From: Pyrococcus furiosus DSM 3638
GTDB lineage: Archaea; Methanobacteriota_B; Thermococci; Thermococcales; Thermococcaceae
DNA: 64,000 nt
Reading direction: 5' to 3'
NCBI RefSeq assembly: GCF_000007305.1
Contig: NC_003413.1
Coordinates: forward strand, 925,318-989,317
The notes beneath the pieces are model-generated. The model had not been told where the DNA came from and ran no database searches. It saw nothing but the letters and a program-made list of their open reading frames with translations. This document shows, piece by piece, positions 17,232-26,900 of the stretch; position 1 is the stretch's first letter, and each line of letters starts with the position of its first letter. The position numbers were made by a program, and so were the translations under genes.

Positions 17232-17392
17232 GGGCCCGGCTTATCCGCCCGCCTTCATCGTCTGCCCTTCTCGGCTCCCTCAGGCGGCCCCGAAGGCCGG
17301 GCCCTGTCCGCCCGGAGACGTCACCTCGTTCATCGCGCGCCATTGCCGGCACGCTCCCTCGGTCGGGCCGCCCGGGCGGCAGGTCGGACATG
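17228..17392 (-). ncRNA. GC-rich two-hairpin RNA, probable H/ACA guide sRNA
   Basis: This stretch of about 165 bases is far richer in GC than its surroundings and has no plausible protein. On the minus strand, hairpin 1 is closed by CCGCCCGG (17372-17379) pairing with CCGGGCGG (17308-17315) and is followed at once by ACA (17305-17307). Hairpin 2 is closed by GGGCCCGGC (17296-17304) with GCCGGGCCC (17232-17240). Both hairpins have GAGGGAGC on the 5' side (17353-17360; 17274-17281) and GATGA on the 3' side (17330-17334; 17255-17259), suggesting a kink-turn for L7Ae. Hairpin 2 has a second stem CCGCCT/AGGCGG leaving an internal pocket. Targets were not determined. RNA ends are estimated. Confidence 0.8.
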
Positions 17393-17410
17393 TGAATATA
17401 CCAAAAAGAA

Positions 17411-17418
17411 TTTTTAAA
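17411..17418. promoter_or_regulatory. Shared TATA region of the H/ACA RNA and pheS
   Basis: On the minus strand the sequence CATTTAAAAATTC is placed about 25 bases before the GC-rich RNA. On the plus strand the same AT block (TTTTTAAAT) lies about 35 bases before the pheS ATG. It is the only AT-rich block between the two. Confidence 0.45.
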
Positions 17419-17449
17419 TGTATGCCGCTCACAAAATGGAGGTGTGGAA

Positions 17450-18949
17450 ATGTTAGGATACAATGAGAAGCTTGTTCTACTTAAGCTCAACGAAGTAAAA
17501 AAAGCAAGAATAGAGGAACTTGTAAAGCTCACAGGACTTGAGCAAGTTGCGATAATGAGAGCCCTTTTAACCCTTGAAAAAGAGGGTTTAGCCAAGATTT
17601 CGGAAAGAAAAGAGAGAATAATACGATTAACAGATCTAGGCAGAAAATACATTCAGATGGGATTACCTGAAATAAGAGCTTTAAACGTTTTAAAAAGCAA
17701 GAAAAAGGTAAAACTAGATGAATTAAGAGGAGTGCTGACGGAAGATGAGCTAAAGCCAATAGTTGGTATTCTAAGAAAGGAAGGATGGGTAAAGGTAGAG
17801 AAAACTCCAGAAGGTTTGGTGTTAGAAATAACAGAAAGAGGAGAAAATCCAGAAGAGAGACCAATAGATAAGGCTCTAAAAATATTATCAGAAAAAGAAT
17901 ATGCCACTTCTGAAGAAATATCAAAAATAGTTCCCATAAATGAACTCAAGAGAAGAAAAGTTGCCCAGGAGGAGGAAGTAGTTGAGAGGATTGCGGAGAT
18001 TACTGAAAAGGGAGTTGAACTAGTGAAAAAAGGAATAGAGTTAAAGAGAGAGGTCACTAGTTTAACTCCAGAACTTATAGCAAGTGGAAAATGGAGAGAA
18101 GTAGAGTTCAAACCTTTCAACATTAAGGCCCCTGTAAAGAAGATATACCCGGGCAAGAAGCAACCATATAGAGTATTCTTAGACAAGATAAGGAGAAAAT
18201 TAATCGAGATGGGATTCATTGAAATAACCGTGGATAGCTTAATTGAAACCCAGTTCTGGAACTTTGATGCTCTATTCCAGCCTCAAAACCACCCTGCCAG
18301 AGAATGGACAGACACCTACCAGCTGAAATATCCAGAAAAAGGCTATTTACCTAATAGAGAATTAGTGGAAAGAGTAAAGGAGGCCCATGAACGTGGATTG
18401 GCTGGCTCAAGAGGGTGGGGTTACGTATGGAGCCCCGAAAGAGCAATGTTTCTAATGCCCAGGGCCCATGCCACGGCCTTAAGTGCTAGACAGCTCGCGA
18501 AAGGAATAGAAATTCCTGGGAAGTATTTCACAATACAGAGAGTATTTAGGCCTGATGTCCTAGATAGAACACATTTGATAGAATTCAACCAAATTGATGG
18601 GTTTGTGGCAGCTGAGGACTTAACCTTTAGGCATCTACTGGGCATACTAAAGAAGTTTGCAATTGAGATTGCAGGAGCAAAAAAGGTAAAGTTCTTCCCA
18701 GATTATTATCCGTTTACAGAACCTAGTGTTCAGCTAAGTGCATATCACCCTGAATTAGGATGGGTCGAGTTTGGAGGTGCAGGAGTTTTTAGGGAGGAGA
18801 TGACTAAAGCTCTAGGAATAGATGTCCCAGTTATAGCATGGGGAATTGGAATAGATAGGCTTGCAATGTTCAGGCTTGGAATAGATGATATTAGATATCT
18901 CTTCAGCTACGATCTGAAGTGGCTTAGGGAAGCTAAGCTCATTTGGTAG
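17450..18949 (+). CDS. pheS: Phenylalanyl-tRNA synthetase, alpha subunit
   Basis: The class II catalytic subunit (499 residues) of the alpha2beta2 PheRS. The N-terminal 170 residues hold winged-helix DNA/tRNA-binding repeats as in archaeal and eukaryotic enzymes. The catalytic core shows [19 protein letters not shown] (motif 2) and [19 protein letters not shown] (motif 3). The ATG at 17450 lies 6 bases after the SD GGAGGTG; a GTG inside the SD is rejected. pheT follows after 10 bases, so the two are co-transcribed. Confidence 0.97.
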   Translation: MLGYNEKLVLLKLNEVKKARIEELVKLTGLEQVAIMRALLTLEKEGLAKISERKERIIRLTDLGRKYIQMGLPEIRALNVLKSKKKVKLDELRGVLTEDELKPIVGILRKEGWVKVEKTPEGLVLEITERGENPEERPIDKALKILSEKEYATSEEISKIVPINELKRRKVAQEEEVVERIAEITEKGVELVKKGIELKREVTSLTPELIASGKWREVEFKPFNIKAPVKKIYPGKKQPYRVFLDKIRRKLIEMGFIEITVDSLIETQFWNFDALFQPQNHPAREWTDTYQLKYPEKGYLPNRELVERVKEAHERGLAGSRGWGYVWSPERAMFLMPRAHATALSARQLAKGIEIPGKYFTIQRVFRPDVLDRTHLIEFNQIDGFVAAEDLTFRHLLGILKKFAIEIAGAKKVKFFPDYYPFTEPSVQLSAYHPELGWVEFGGAGVFREEMTKALGIDVPVIAWGIGIDRLAMFRLGIDDIRYLFSYDLKWLREAKLIW

Positions 18950-18959
18950 GTGATGAGAA

Positions 18960-20630
18960 ATGCCAAAGTTTGACGTTGCAAAATCAGACTTGGAAAGATT
19001 AGTTGGAAGAGAGTTTTCAGTTGAAGAGTGGGAAGACCTTGTTCTTTATGCTAAGTGCGAGCTCGATGACGTTTGGGAAGAAGATGGAAAAATATATTTC
19101 AAGTTGGACTCAAAAGACACTAATAGGCCAGATCTTTGGAGCGCTGAGGGCGTTGCTCGACAAATAAGATGGGCTCTTGGATTAGCCAAGGGATTGCCAA
19201 AATATGAAGTCGAGGAAAGTGATGTTGTTGTTTATGTTGATAAAAAGCTCAGAAACATAAGGCCCTACGGTGTTTACGCCGTAGTAGAAGGATTAAAGCT
19301 AGATGAAGAAGCCTTGAGTCAGTTAATTCAGCTCCAAGAAAAAGTTGCCCTAACCTATGGAAGGAGGAGAAGAGAAGTCGCAATAGGGATATTTGATTTT
19401 GACAAAGTAAAGCCCCCAATATATTACAGAGCTGCAGAAAAGACAGAAAAATTTGTCCCCCTTGGATATAGTGAGGAAATGACGTTAGAAGAAATCCTTG
19501 AAAAGCACGAGAAAGGAAGGGAGTATGGCCACTTAATAAGAGACAAGCCTTACTACCCACTTCTTGTTGATTCAGAAGGTAACGTCCTTTCAATGCCTCC
19601 AATAATAAACTCCGAGCTAACGGGGAGAGTGACCACAGAGACCAAGAATGTGTTCGTGGACGTCACGGGATGGGATCTGAGAAAAGTCATGTTAGCCCTG
19701 AATGTAATAGTCACGGCGCTCGCCGAAAGAGGAGGGAAAATCAAAAGGGTTAAAGTGATTTACCCTGACTTCGAGATCACGACTCCTGACTTGACTCCTA
19801 AAGAATTTGAAGTTAGTTTTGAGTACATAAGAAAGCTTTCTGGGTTAGAGTTAAGCAATGAAGAAATCAAGGAACTTTTAGAAAGAATGATGTATGAAGT
19901 TGAAATTCTCAGTGAAAACAAGGCAAAAGTAAAGTATCCAGCCTTCAGAGATGACATAATGCACACTAGAGATGTACTTGAGGATGTGTTAATTGCTTAC
20001 GGGTACAATAATATAGACCCAGAAGAGCCAAAGTTAGCTGTCCAAGGGAGAGGTGATCCATTTAAGGACTTTGAGGATGCAATTAGGGATTTAATGGTGG
20101 GATTTGGTCTCCAGGAAGTCATGACTTTTAACTTAACAAGCAAAGAAGTCCAGTTTGACAAGATGAACATTCCAGAGGAGGAAATTGTTGAAATAGCAAA
20201 TCCAATTAGTAGCAGATGGAGCGCATTAAGAAAATGGTTACTTCCAAGTTTGATGGAATTCCTTAGCAACAACACTCATGAAGAATATCCACAAAGGATA
20301 TTCGAGGTTGGTTTAGCAACTTTGATAGACGAGAGCAGAGAAACTAAGACTGTTAGTGAACCTAAGCTTGCAGTAGCTCTAGCCGGAAGTGGATACACCT
20401 TCACCAACGCAAAGGAAATACTTGACTCCTTAATGAGACACCTAGGAATTGAATATGATATAGAAGAGACAGTGCATGGAAGCTTTATCCCAGGGAGAGT
20501 TGGAAAGATACTTGTGGATGGAAAGGAAATCGGAATCATAGGAGAGATTCATCCACAAGTTCTAGAAAATTGGAATATCCAAGTTCCAGTTGTTGCTTTT
20601 GAGATATTTTTGAAGCCTCTCTATCGCTGA
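18960..20630 (+). CDS. pheT: Phenylalanyl-tRNA synthetase, beta subunit
   Basis: The 556-residue beta subunit, of the shorter archaeal/eukaryotic form lacking the bacterial EMAP and C-terminal RNA-binding domains. It holds the B3/B4 editing domain (about 100-250, with YGRRRREVAIGIFD) and the B5 domain (about 275-350), then a pseudo-catalytic class II fold (IANPISSRWSALRKWLLPSL). The SD is AGGTGATG. It ends the operon with a short T tract after the stop. Confidence 0.97.
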   Translation: MPKFDVAKSDLERLVGREFSVEEWEDLVLYAKCELDDVWEEDGKIYFKLDSKDTNRPDLWSAEGVARQIRWALGLAKGLPKYEVEESDVVVYVDKKLRNIRPYGVYAVVEGLKLDEEALSQLIQLQEKVALTYGRRRREVAIGIFDFDKVKPPIYYRAAEKTEKFVPLGYSEEMTLEEILEKHEKGREYGHLIRDKPYYPLLVDSEGNVLSMPPIINSELTGRVTTETKNVFVDVTGWDLRKVMLALNVIVTALAERGGKIKRVKVIYPDFEITTPDLTPKEFEVSFEYIRKLSGLELSNEEIKELLERMMYEVEILSENKAKVKYPAFRDDIMHTRDVLEDVLIAYGYNNIDPEEPKLAVQGRGDPFKDFEDAIRDLMVGFGLQEVMTFNLTSKEVQFDKMNIPEEEIVEIANPISSRWSALRKWLLPSLMEFLSNNTHEEYPQRIFEVGLATLIDESRETKTVSEPKLAVALAGSGYTFTNAKEILDSLMRHLGIEYDIEETVHGSFIPGRVGKILVDGKEIGIIGEIHPQVLENWNIQVPVVAFEIFLKPLYR

Positions 20631-20636
20631 CTCTTC

Positions 20637-20650
20637 CTATATATTTTTTT
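20637..20650 (+). terminator. T-rich terminator after pheT
   Basis: A TATATATTTTTTTG tract starts 7 bases after the pheT stop, in the usual position for an archaeal U-run terminator. The rest of the gap up to 20799 is AT-rich and shows nothing else. Confidence 0.4.
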
Positions 20651-20799
20651 GCACAGTTTAGCATTATTTCGAAATTTTCAAGGTTTACAGCAGTCTCTAT
20701 TTCCATTCTCTCACCAAGATGTTGCATACAATAATGTAATATAAACATTTGGCAAAATATTTTGAAAAATAGACAAAAAATATTACAAATGTAAAGTAT

Positions 20800-21846
20800 T
20801 CATTTAAGCATGAAAACAACTTTGCCAGTTTTGCCAGCCCTCATTAGCTCAAAGGCTTCTTCATACTTGTCAAATCCCTTGTACTTGTGAGTTATTATTG
20901 GGTCTATATTTAATTTTCCACTTTGGAGCAGTCTAGAGACTGTATACCAAGTTTCCCAAAGGTGTCTCCCAGTGATTCCGTAAACTGTCAATGCCTTGAA
21001 TATTATAAGGTTGTTAAAGTCTATGCTCACTTTTCCTGGGAATAGTCCGAGAAGAGAAACCCTTCCAGCTGGAGTTACTGCCTGGAGTCCTTGCTCAAGA
21101 GCCTTTGGAGCACCGCTGAACTCCAAGAACACATCAACTCCGTTTCCGTCGGTTATGTCCATTACCTCCTTTACAACATCTTCTTCAAATGGATTTATTA
21201 CGTAGTCTGCACCCACCTTCTTTGCCAAGTTTCTTCTAAATTCACTTGGCTCAGAAACTATCACAGGATAGGCTCCGGATGCCTTTGCCACTGCTATTCC
21301 AAGAAGTCCCAGGGGACCTGCTCCAGTAATGAGAACGCTCTTTCCGGCAATTGGGCCAGCAAGTACTGTATCCACAGCATTTCCCAATGGCTCTTGTAGA
21401 GTAGCATATTCGGGAGGTATGTTCTTTGGATTCTTCCAGACGTTTTGTGCTGGAACTACTGCATATTCGGCAAAAACACCGTCAGTATCTACTCCAAATA
21501 TCTTTGTGTTTTGACATACGTGATATTGCCCTCTTTTACATGCGTAACACTTTCCACAGACTATGTGAGTCTCAACAGAAACGTAATCACCAACTTCAAT
21601 TCCCTCTACACCTGGACCAACTTCCACAACCTCTCCTGCAACCTCATGCCCCATTATCTGAGGTGGCCTAATTCTTGTCTGAGCCCATTCATTCCATTCA
21701 TAAATGTGCAGGTCAGTTCCACATATGCTTGTTGCAAGAATTTTTATTAGGACTTCCCCTGGCCCAGGTTTTGGTACATCTACTTCAACTAACTCTGCAC
21801 CGTACTCTGGTTTTGTCTTCATGATAGCAACCATCTTCTCGGACAT
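20800..21846 (-). CDS. tdh: L-threonine 3-dehydrogenase
   Basis: A zinc- and NAD-dependent alcohol dehydrogenase family enzyme of 348 residues that oxidises L-threonine to 2-amino-3-ketobutyrate. Catalytic zinc residues Cys42, His67 and Glu68 and the structural zinc cysteines 97, 100, 103 and 111 are all present. The NAD-binding motif is GAGPLGLLG near 175-183. [16 protein letters not shown] is typical of threonine dehydrogenases. It is a single gene; the minus-strand sequence AACCGTTTAAATT about 50 bases upstream is a probable promoter. Confidence 0.96.
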   Translation of the reverse strand: MSEKMVAIMKTKPEYGAELVEVDVPKPGPGEVLIKILATSICGTDLHIYEWNEWAQTRIRPPQIMGHEVAGEVVEVGPGVEGIEVGDYVSVETHIVCGKCYACKRGQYHVCQNTKIFGVDTDGVFAEYAVVPAQNVWKNPKNIPPEYATLQEPLGNAVDTVLAGPIAGKSVLITGAGPLGLLGIAVAKASGAYPVIVSEPSEFRRNLAKKVGADYVINPFEEDVVKEVMDITDGNGVDVFLEFSGAPKALEQGLQAVTPAGRVSLLGLFPGKVSIDFNNLIIFKALTVYGITGRHLWETWYTVSRLLQSGKLNIDPIITHKYKGFDKYEEAFELMRAGKTGKVVFMLK

Positions 21847-21925
21847 GGAAATCCACCCCTTTTATTCGTCACTATATCTAATGCAATGAGAATTTAAACG
21901 GTTTATGGAGATAAAATAATAGAAA

Positions 21926-22855
21926 CTACAACCCTCCAATGTTGACCTTCGTTCCTCCCCAGAAAACTGCCCCCGCCATAATTGCTAGCAGAACTCCATA
22001 GCGAATTCCAGCTGAGAACTTCCCCTCCCTTATAATTCCAATCCCAATTCCACTAATGAATCCTTGGACTATTGAAAACAGCCAAAGTACAAGGGTTAGT
22101 TCAGATACTGGAATAGAAAGGCCCATTCCACTTCCAATCATGCCTCTTGCGATGTTCGAAACTACAGCTACTATAAAAGGACCAACAAATCCACTTGAAA
22201 CAAGGAAGAACATCATCTGCATTCCAGTAGATGCCTTCCTTTCTTTCTGGATTCTTATTATTTCTCTTACGTCATTTGCCACTGCCACAAGCACATCGGC
22301 CATGGGAGCTCCTCTTTCTAAGGCCTCAATAATTATCATGGTTGATCTGTATATGACTGGAGATCTCTTGTTCCTTAGGGCAAAGGCTCTTAATGCTTCA
22401 ACAGTAGGCCTTCCTCTCTTGATCTCTGAAACAGTTCTTCTAAACTCTAAGGTCAAGGCCCCAAATTTCGCTGAGGCTAATTCTTCTAAGGCCTCTGAGA
22501 ATGACACACCGGCTCTTAGAGATCCAGCTAAATAAAAGAATGCATCTGGAAGAGCTTTTTCCATGTCTTCAATCCTTCTTGTGATTCTAATGTAGGGGTA
22601 GAAGTACCCAAATCCTCCAAAACCAGCCAAAATTCCCACTAGTAATCCAGGAATGGAAGAGGAGAAGATGTAGATCACTATTCCCAGGATTATCCCGATA
22701 AAGAGTGATATAACAAGATATTCAGAGGCTCTAAAGTCTATGCCTGCGGAATATAAAAAGAGATCATAGCGCTTGAGGAATTTACTGGGCAAAATTTTCT
22801 CCAGGGCATCAGTAAATGCAGTGGTTGATCTACCAGCTCTTCTCTCTTCAGCCAC
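21926..22855 (-). CDS. TadC/GspF-like pilus assembly membrane protein (second copy)
   Basis: An inner-membrane platform protein of 309 residues of the type II/type IV secretion family. It has membrane segments near 45-80 and 200-300, and the cytoplasmic T2SF motif ALPDAFFYLAGSLRAGVSFSEAL. The annotated earlier GTG is part of the SD AGGTGAG; the GTG at 22855 is chosen. It is the last gene of a five-gene operon with a secretion ATPase. A second, longer TadC-like protein is encoded just upstream, as is usual for archaeal Tad-like systems with two platform proteins. Confidence 0.85.
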   Translation of the reverse strand: MAEERRAGRSTTAFTDALEKILPSKFLKRYDLFLYSAGIDFRASEYLVISLFIGIILGIVIYIFSSSIPGLLVGILAGFGGFGYFYPYIRITRRIEDMEKALPDAFFYLAGSLRAGVSFSEALEELASAKFGALTLEFRRTVSEIKRGRPTVEALRAFALRNKRSPVIYRSTMIIIEALERGAPMADVLVAVANDVREIIRIQKERKASTGMQMMFFLVSSGFVGPFIVAVVSNIARGMIGSGMGLSIPVSELTLVLWLFSIVQGFISGIGIGIIREGKFSAGIRYGVLLAIMAGAVFWGGTKVNIGGL

Positions 22856-22865
22856 GTTACTCACC

Positions 22866-23933
22866 TCACCTGGGTTCAGCTCTCTTAATCATTGTTATCA
22901 TTATCAAAGATAGCATTGGGAATGCGAATAACATTATTGCCACAAGCCCAGGAATTGATATTACCAAGGTTCTCGAAAGGATTGATCCAGCAAGTATAAC
23001 AACTATGAACAACGTTGGCATTATTACACTCAAGAACATATACACAAAAGATAAACCATTAATTTTTTGGACGTATTCCATGAGCTTTAACCTGTACTCA
23101 AATGCAAATTCATCGGCCATCTTATAAAGGATATCTGCCAAATTTCCACCAAACTTGATTGCTCTTAGTATCTGCTTTGTAACTCTAGTTACATTTTCAG
23201 ACGCCATCTTCATCTCAAATTTTGATAGAGCATCTTCAAAGCTAGCCCCTTTGTGCATATCTTGGACAATAAGATAGAACTCCTCTGAGATAACTCCATA
23301 ATCGGCTTTAGCCACAGAAACAAATGCCTCTGCAATACCTATTCCTGCACTTAAGAGAGATGCAATATGTCTCAGAACATAGGGAAGGGCTTTCTCAACC
23401 TCCGCAACCCTTCTTCTCCATACAACTCTTGGATAGTATCTCATGTACCAAAATCCCCCTATAAATCCGAGGAGGCTTACCAATATTGAGATGTCAATTG
23501 GAAGATATAAGATTAGGGAGAATGCAAATGAAAATATGCCCACTAATATGGCAACTCCAAGCATTAAAGCCACATACCTCTCTCTACTCATGTTTATGTT
23601 AGCCCTGTATAAGTCTATGTCAAGTCCTTTAATTGAAGAACTTAGAGAGGAAACTGGACCTTTTAGATATTTTAGAACACCATCGGCAATTCTTTCGGAT
23701 AGAGAAATCTGTCTAAGAGTCTTCTCACGCCACTCTATGGTATCTTCAATAAGTTTCTCTTCTTCTGACTCTTTTTCTTTCTCTATTTCCTCTCTCATCT
23801 TTTTTAAAAGCTCAAGTCTCTCCCTTATTGACATTCCCTCGGTAGAGATTCTACGAGTTGGAATCTCAACTACCTCTAGAGTTTTTCCGCCCAATCTATC
23901 TAAGAAATTAATAATTCCCTCTACAATCCCCAT
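22866..23933 (-). CDS. TadC/GspF-like pilus assembly membrane protein (first copy)
   Basis: A 355-residue platform protein. The N-terminal 90 residues are charged and partly coiled coil; membrane segments are near 120-165 and 285-350. The T2SF domain motif is ALPYVLRHIASLLSAGIGIAEAF, with a second helical half ILRAIKFGGNLADILYKMADEF. It starts 12 bases after the ATPase gene stop with the SD GGGAGGG. With its smaller neighbour it should form the membrane base that the ATPase drives. Confidence 0.85.
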   Translation of the reverse strand: MGIVEGIINFLDRLGGKTLEVVEIPTRRISTEGMSIRERLELLKKMREEIEKEKESEEEKLIEDTIEWREKTLRQISLSERIADGVLKYLKGPVSSLSSSIKGLDIDLYRANINMSRERYVALMLGVAILVGIFSFAFSLILYLPIDISILVSLLGFIGGFWYMRYYPRVVWRRRVAEVEKALPYVLRHIASLLSAGIGIAEAFVSVAKADYGVISEEFYLIVQDMHKGASFEDALSKFEMKMASENVTRVTKQILRAIKFGGNLADILYKMADEFAFEYRLKLMEYVQKINGLSFVYMFLSVIMPTLFIVVILAGSILSRTLVISIPGLVAIMLFAFPMLSLIMITMIKRAEPR

Positions 23934-23945
23934 AACCCTCCCTCA

Positions 23946-26900
23946 CTAGATGAATTCCTTTGCTCTCTTACTTGTTTCAATTGTTTCGGCTTCTCTTTCA
24001 ATTTTCTTTAATAGCTCTTCTTCGTCAATATAGAATTCTTTAATGTAATAACCGACCTCATCAATTCTCCTTATTCCTTTCTCTATCATCCAGTCTAAAA
24101 TTAATCTTCTCTTCTCAATTTCCCATTTAAGTTCTTCTATGCTAAGACCAGTATGATAGGAGAGGGTCTGAATAAATCTACTTGGAACTTCTGTTCTAAT
24201 TAGTTCATCTTTCGCGGGATCATACTTATAGAGGAAGTTAAGTTGGATACTCTCTCCTTCAATCCCAGAAACTTCTGCTATCTCGGTTATCCTTCTTAGT
24301 GTTCCCTTCTTTCTTGAGTGGTATCTAACCTGCATAATAATTATATCCAATGCTGGAATCATAATCCTGGGAACGCTCATTGGAGGGCTCTCAAGCCTAA
24401 TTATGGTCTCTCTAGCTGAATTAGCGTGAATAGTTCCCATACAGTTTGAGACTAGTATGCCATTTGCCACATAATTGTGGTCGTCCTCAACCGTGAGGTC
24501 ATAGACGTACTCAATGCCAAGCTCCTTCGGATCAACTTCCTCAACACTTACGACTTCATCCCAGTAAACATCTCCCTCAGCTATCAATTGAAGCCTCTTG
24601 GCTCTCACCCAAGCTTCTTCGTTACCCACATCTTTAGCTATCTGCTGGAGAGCAAGGGCAATCCCCTTGAGCGTAGAGCGTCTTATCTCTTTGACCCTTC
24701 CCTTTTCTATATGCCTAATTAGGCTTTCAGAAACTTTTTCCCCTGCATAATAAGACGCTAACTTAGACAGCTCTGCAACAGTTAATCCCAACATTTGACG
24801 GAGAGGAGCTATCATATCACTGGATATCGGCACGCGGTAAGTTCTTCTTCCCCGATATGGCTTCTTAGTCCTTAATATCTCCATAAGTTTGGCCCTCTTT
24901 CTTGAGTGACGTAGGGGTATGAATTTTGCAAATTTAGCAAGATCTTCAACACCACTAATAATTACCCTGAACAGCTCGCCTTCTTTAAACCCTCTGCTCT
25001 TTACACGGGAAACTGTACTTATGATCCCCAACCTCTGAAGAACGTACCAAATCTTCCTTGCCACGGTTTCACTCTTTGTTACTAGGACTATGGAGGGCCC
25101 ATTTTCATCTACGTACCCATCAGCGTCGAAAAGTCCAGCTATGAAGTATCTCATAAGATCGTCATTTGAAAGTACTACGTCTGGAATATCCCACATAGAT
25201 TTTCTGCCCCTTGGTATTCCAAATATCCTTGAGAGCATTTCAGCAAAAATCTTCGAGCCAACAGTTACAATTGTGTAATCTCCGTTCTTCCTTATACTGG
25301 GGACATAGTTAGGGATAAAGTCCGAGACTACAGAGACAAAGGCATCCATGTAAGCTTCGTCGTCAAATGTAGCTGAGATGTAGTATCCATTCGATGATAT
25401 ATACCCATCACCGAGTATAACTCCAGCGAGATAGGATAACTTCTCATCAACTTCTCTGACTAATTTTACAGGATATGAATTTACTGAAAGAAGATATTGG
25501 GCCTTTTCTGGAGGAATACCATCGTTAGGAACTTTTATCATACCTTTTCCGTTCGGAACAAGGTAGTAATCACTTATTTTCACGTAAATTGCAGGGTCAA
25601 CTACAGCTTTAGTTTGAGGAGGTGAAGGAGGTCTCATCATCACTGCAACTCTATCCCCAACTTTGAGCTTCTCGGCCTCTTTTCTGACTACGTCTCCATT
25701 GGAGAAGGCAAATAGCGGATGATTTCTAGTGAGGATTATTTCGTTGCCAGTTCTCGTCTTTATGCGTATTAGCTTTTCCCCCTCTCTGACCTTTCTTCTC
25801 CAAACTCTTGAGACAACATGTTTATTTGCCTTCAAATCTGGACTAACACTAACAACTTCAAAACGGTCTTCCTCGTTAAGCTCTATGTACTCAAGGTCTT
25901 TGTATGTTTTAATTTTCTCGGCATACTTCTTGAATAATTCCTCGACTAAATCTCCTATAAGTACAAATCTACCATTAGATAGTTGGATGACAGAGAAATC
26001 GTAAAGTGCTCCATCATGTCCCGTATTCATTGCCGTAAACATTGTTCTTGCTTCAGGTCCACGCACTTCACCCACAATGATTCTGTCTGGACGCATTCTT
26101 AAAGTGTTCTTTACGAGGTCATCCATAGTAATTTCTCCCTTCCCTTCAACGTTTGGAGGTCTAGTTTCAAGCCTTACCCAGTGCTCTATTGGAAGCTGAA
26201 GCTCTGCAGTGTCCTCTATACTTATTACTCTTTCGCTAGGTGGAATAAACATTGCTAGAGAGTTTAGAGTTGTTGTCTTACCTGAACCAGTTCCTCCTGC
26301 CACTAAGATATTTGCTGGCTTAACTCCAAGCCCATCTACCAAGAGCCATAAAAATGCTGCAACTTCAGAGTTTAGAGTTCCAAATCTAATCAGGTCAATA
26401 ATTGTTAGAGGATCCTTCTTGAATTTCCTAATTGTGAGTGTTGGTCCATCAAGACTTATAGGAGGTAATGTAGCGTTAACTCTGCTACCATCGGGCAATC
26501 TTGCATCTAAAAGAGGATTCTGTTGATCTATTCTCCTTCCAACCTCTCTAGCTATCCTTTCTATAATAGTTAAAAGTTCACGCTCGTCTGTGAAGACAAT
26601 ATTAGTCTTACACATGTTGAAACGTCTATGCCACACATAAACAGGCTTGTTTATTCCTATGACCATTATTTCCTCAAGATTATCGTCTCTAACAAGTGGA
26701 TCAATTTTTCCATACCCAATCATATTCTGAACAATGAGTTCTGATATGAGCTCTACTCTTCCTTCCGATAAGGTTGGGGCCATCTCTTTTACCATTCTTC
26801 TTACTTCTCTAAGGAACACTTTCCTCCTTTCCTCAGGATTTGGTATTGATTCTGGATCTATTTGTATTTCAACTATAGCCCTATCTCGAACCATCTTAAC

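Noticed and set aside
17218-17652. 144-codon minus-strand frame over the GC-rich block
   Set aside because: The GC island folds into H/ACA-like hairpins and the frame continues antisense to pheS; it is better explained as RNA.
20536-20748. 70-codon minus-strand frame overlapping the end of pheT
   Set aside because: It overlaps pheT by 95 bases, has no SD or TATA box, no recognised domain, and the part outside pheT is AT-rich intergenic DNA.
22056-22535. Long plus-strand frame antisense to the TadC-like gene
   Set aside because: It is a shadow of the real minus-strand gene; the same applies to other long antisense frames such as those over klbA and the CysRS gene.
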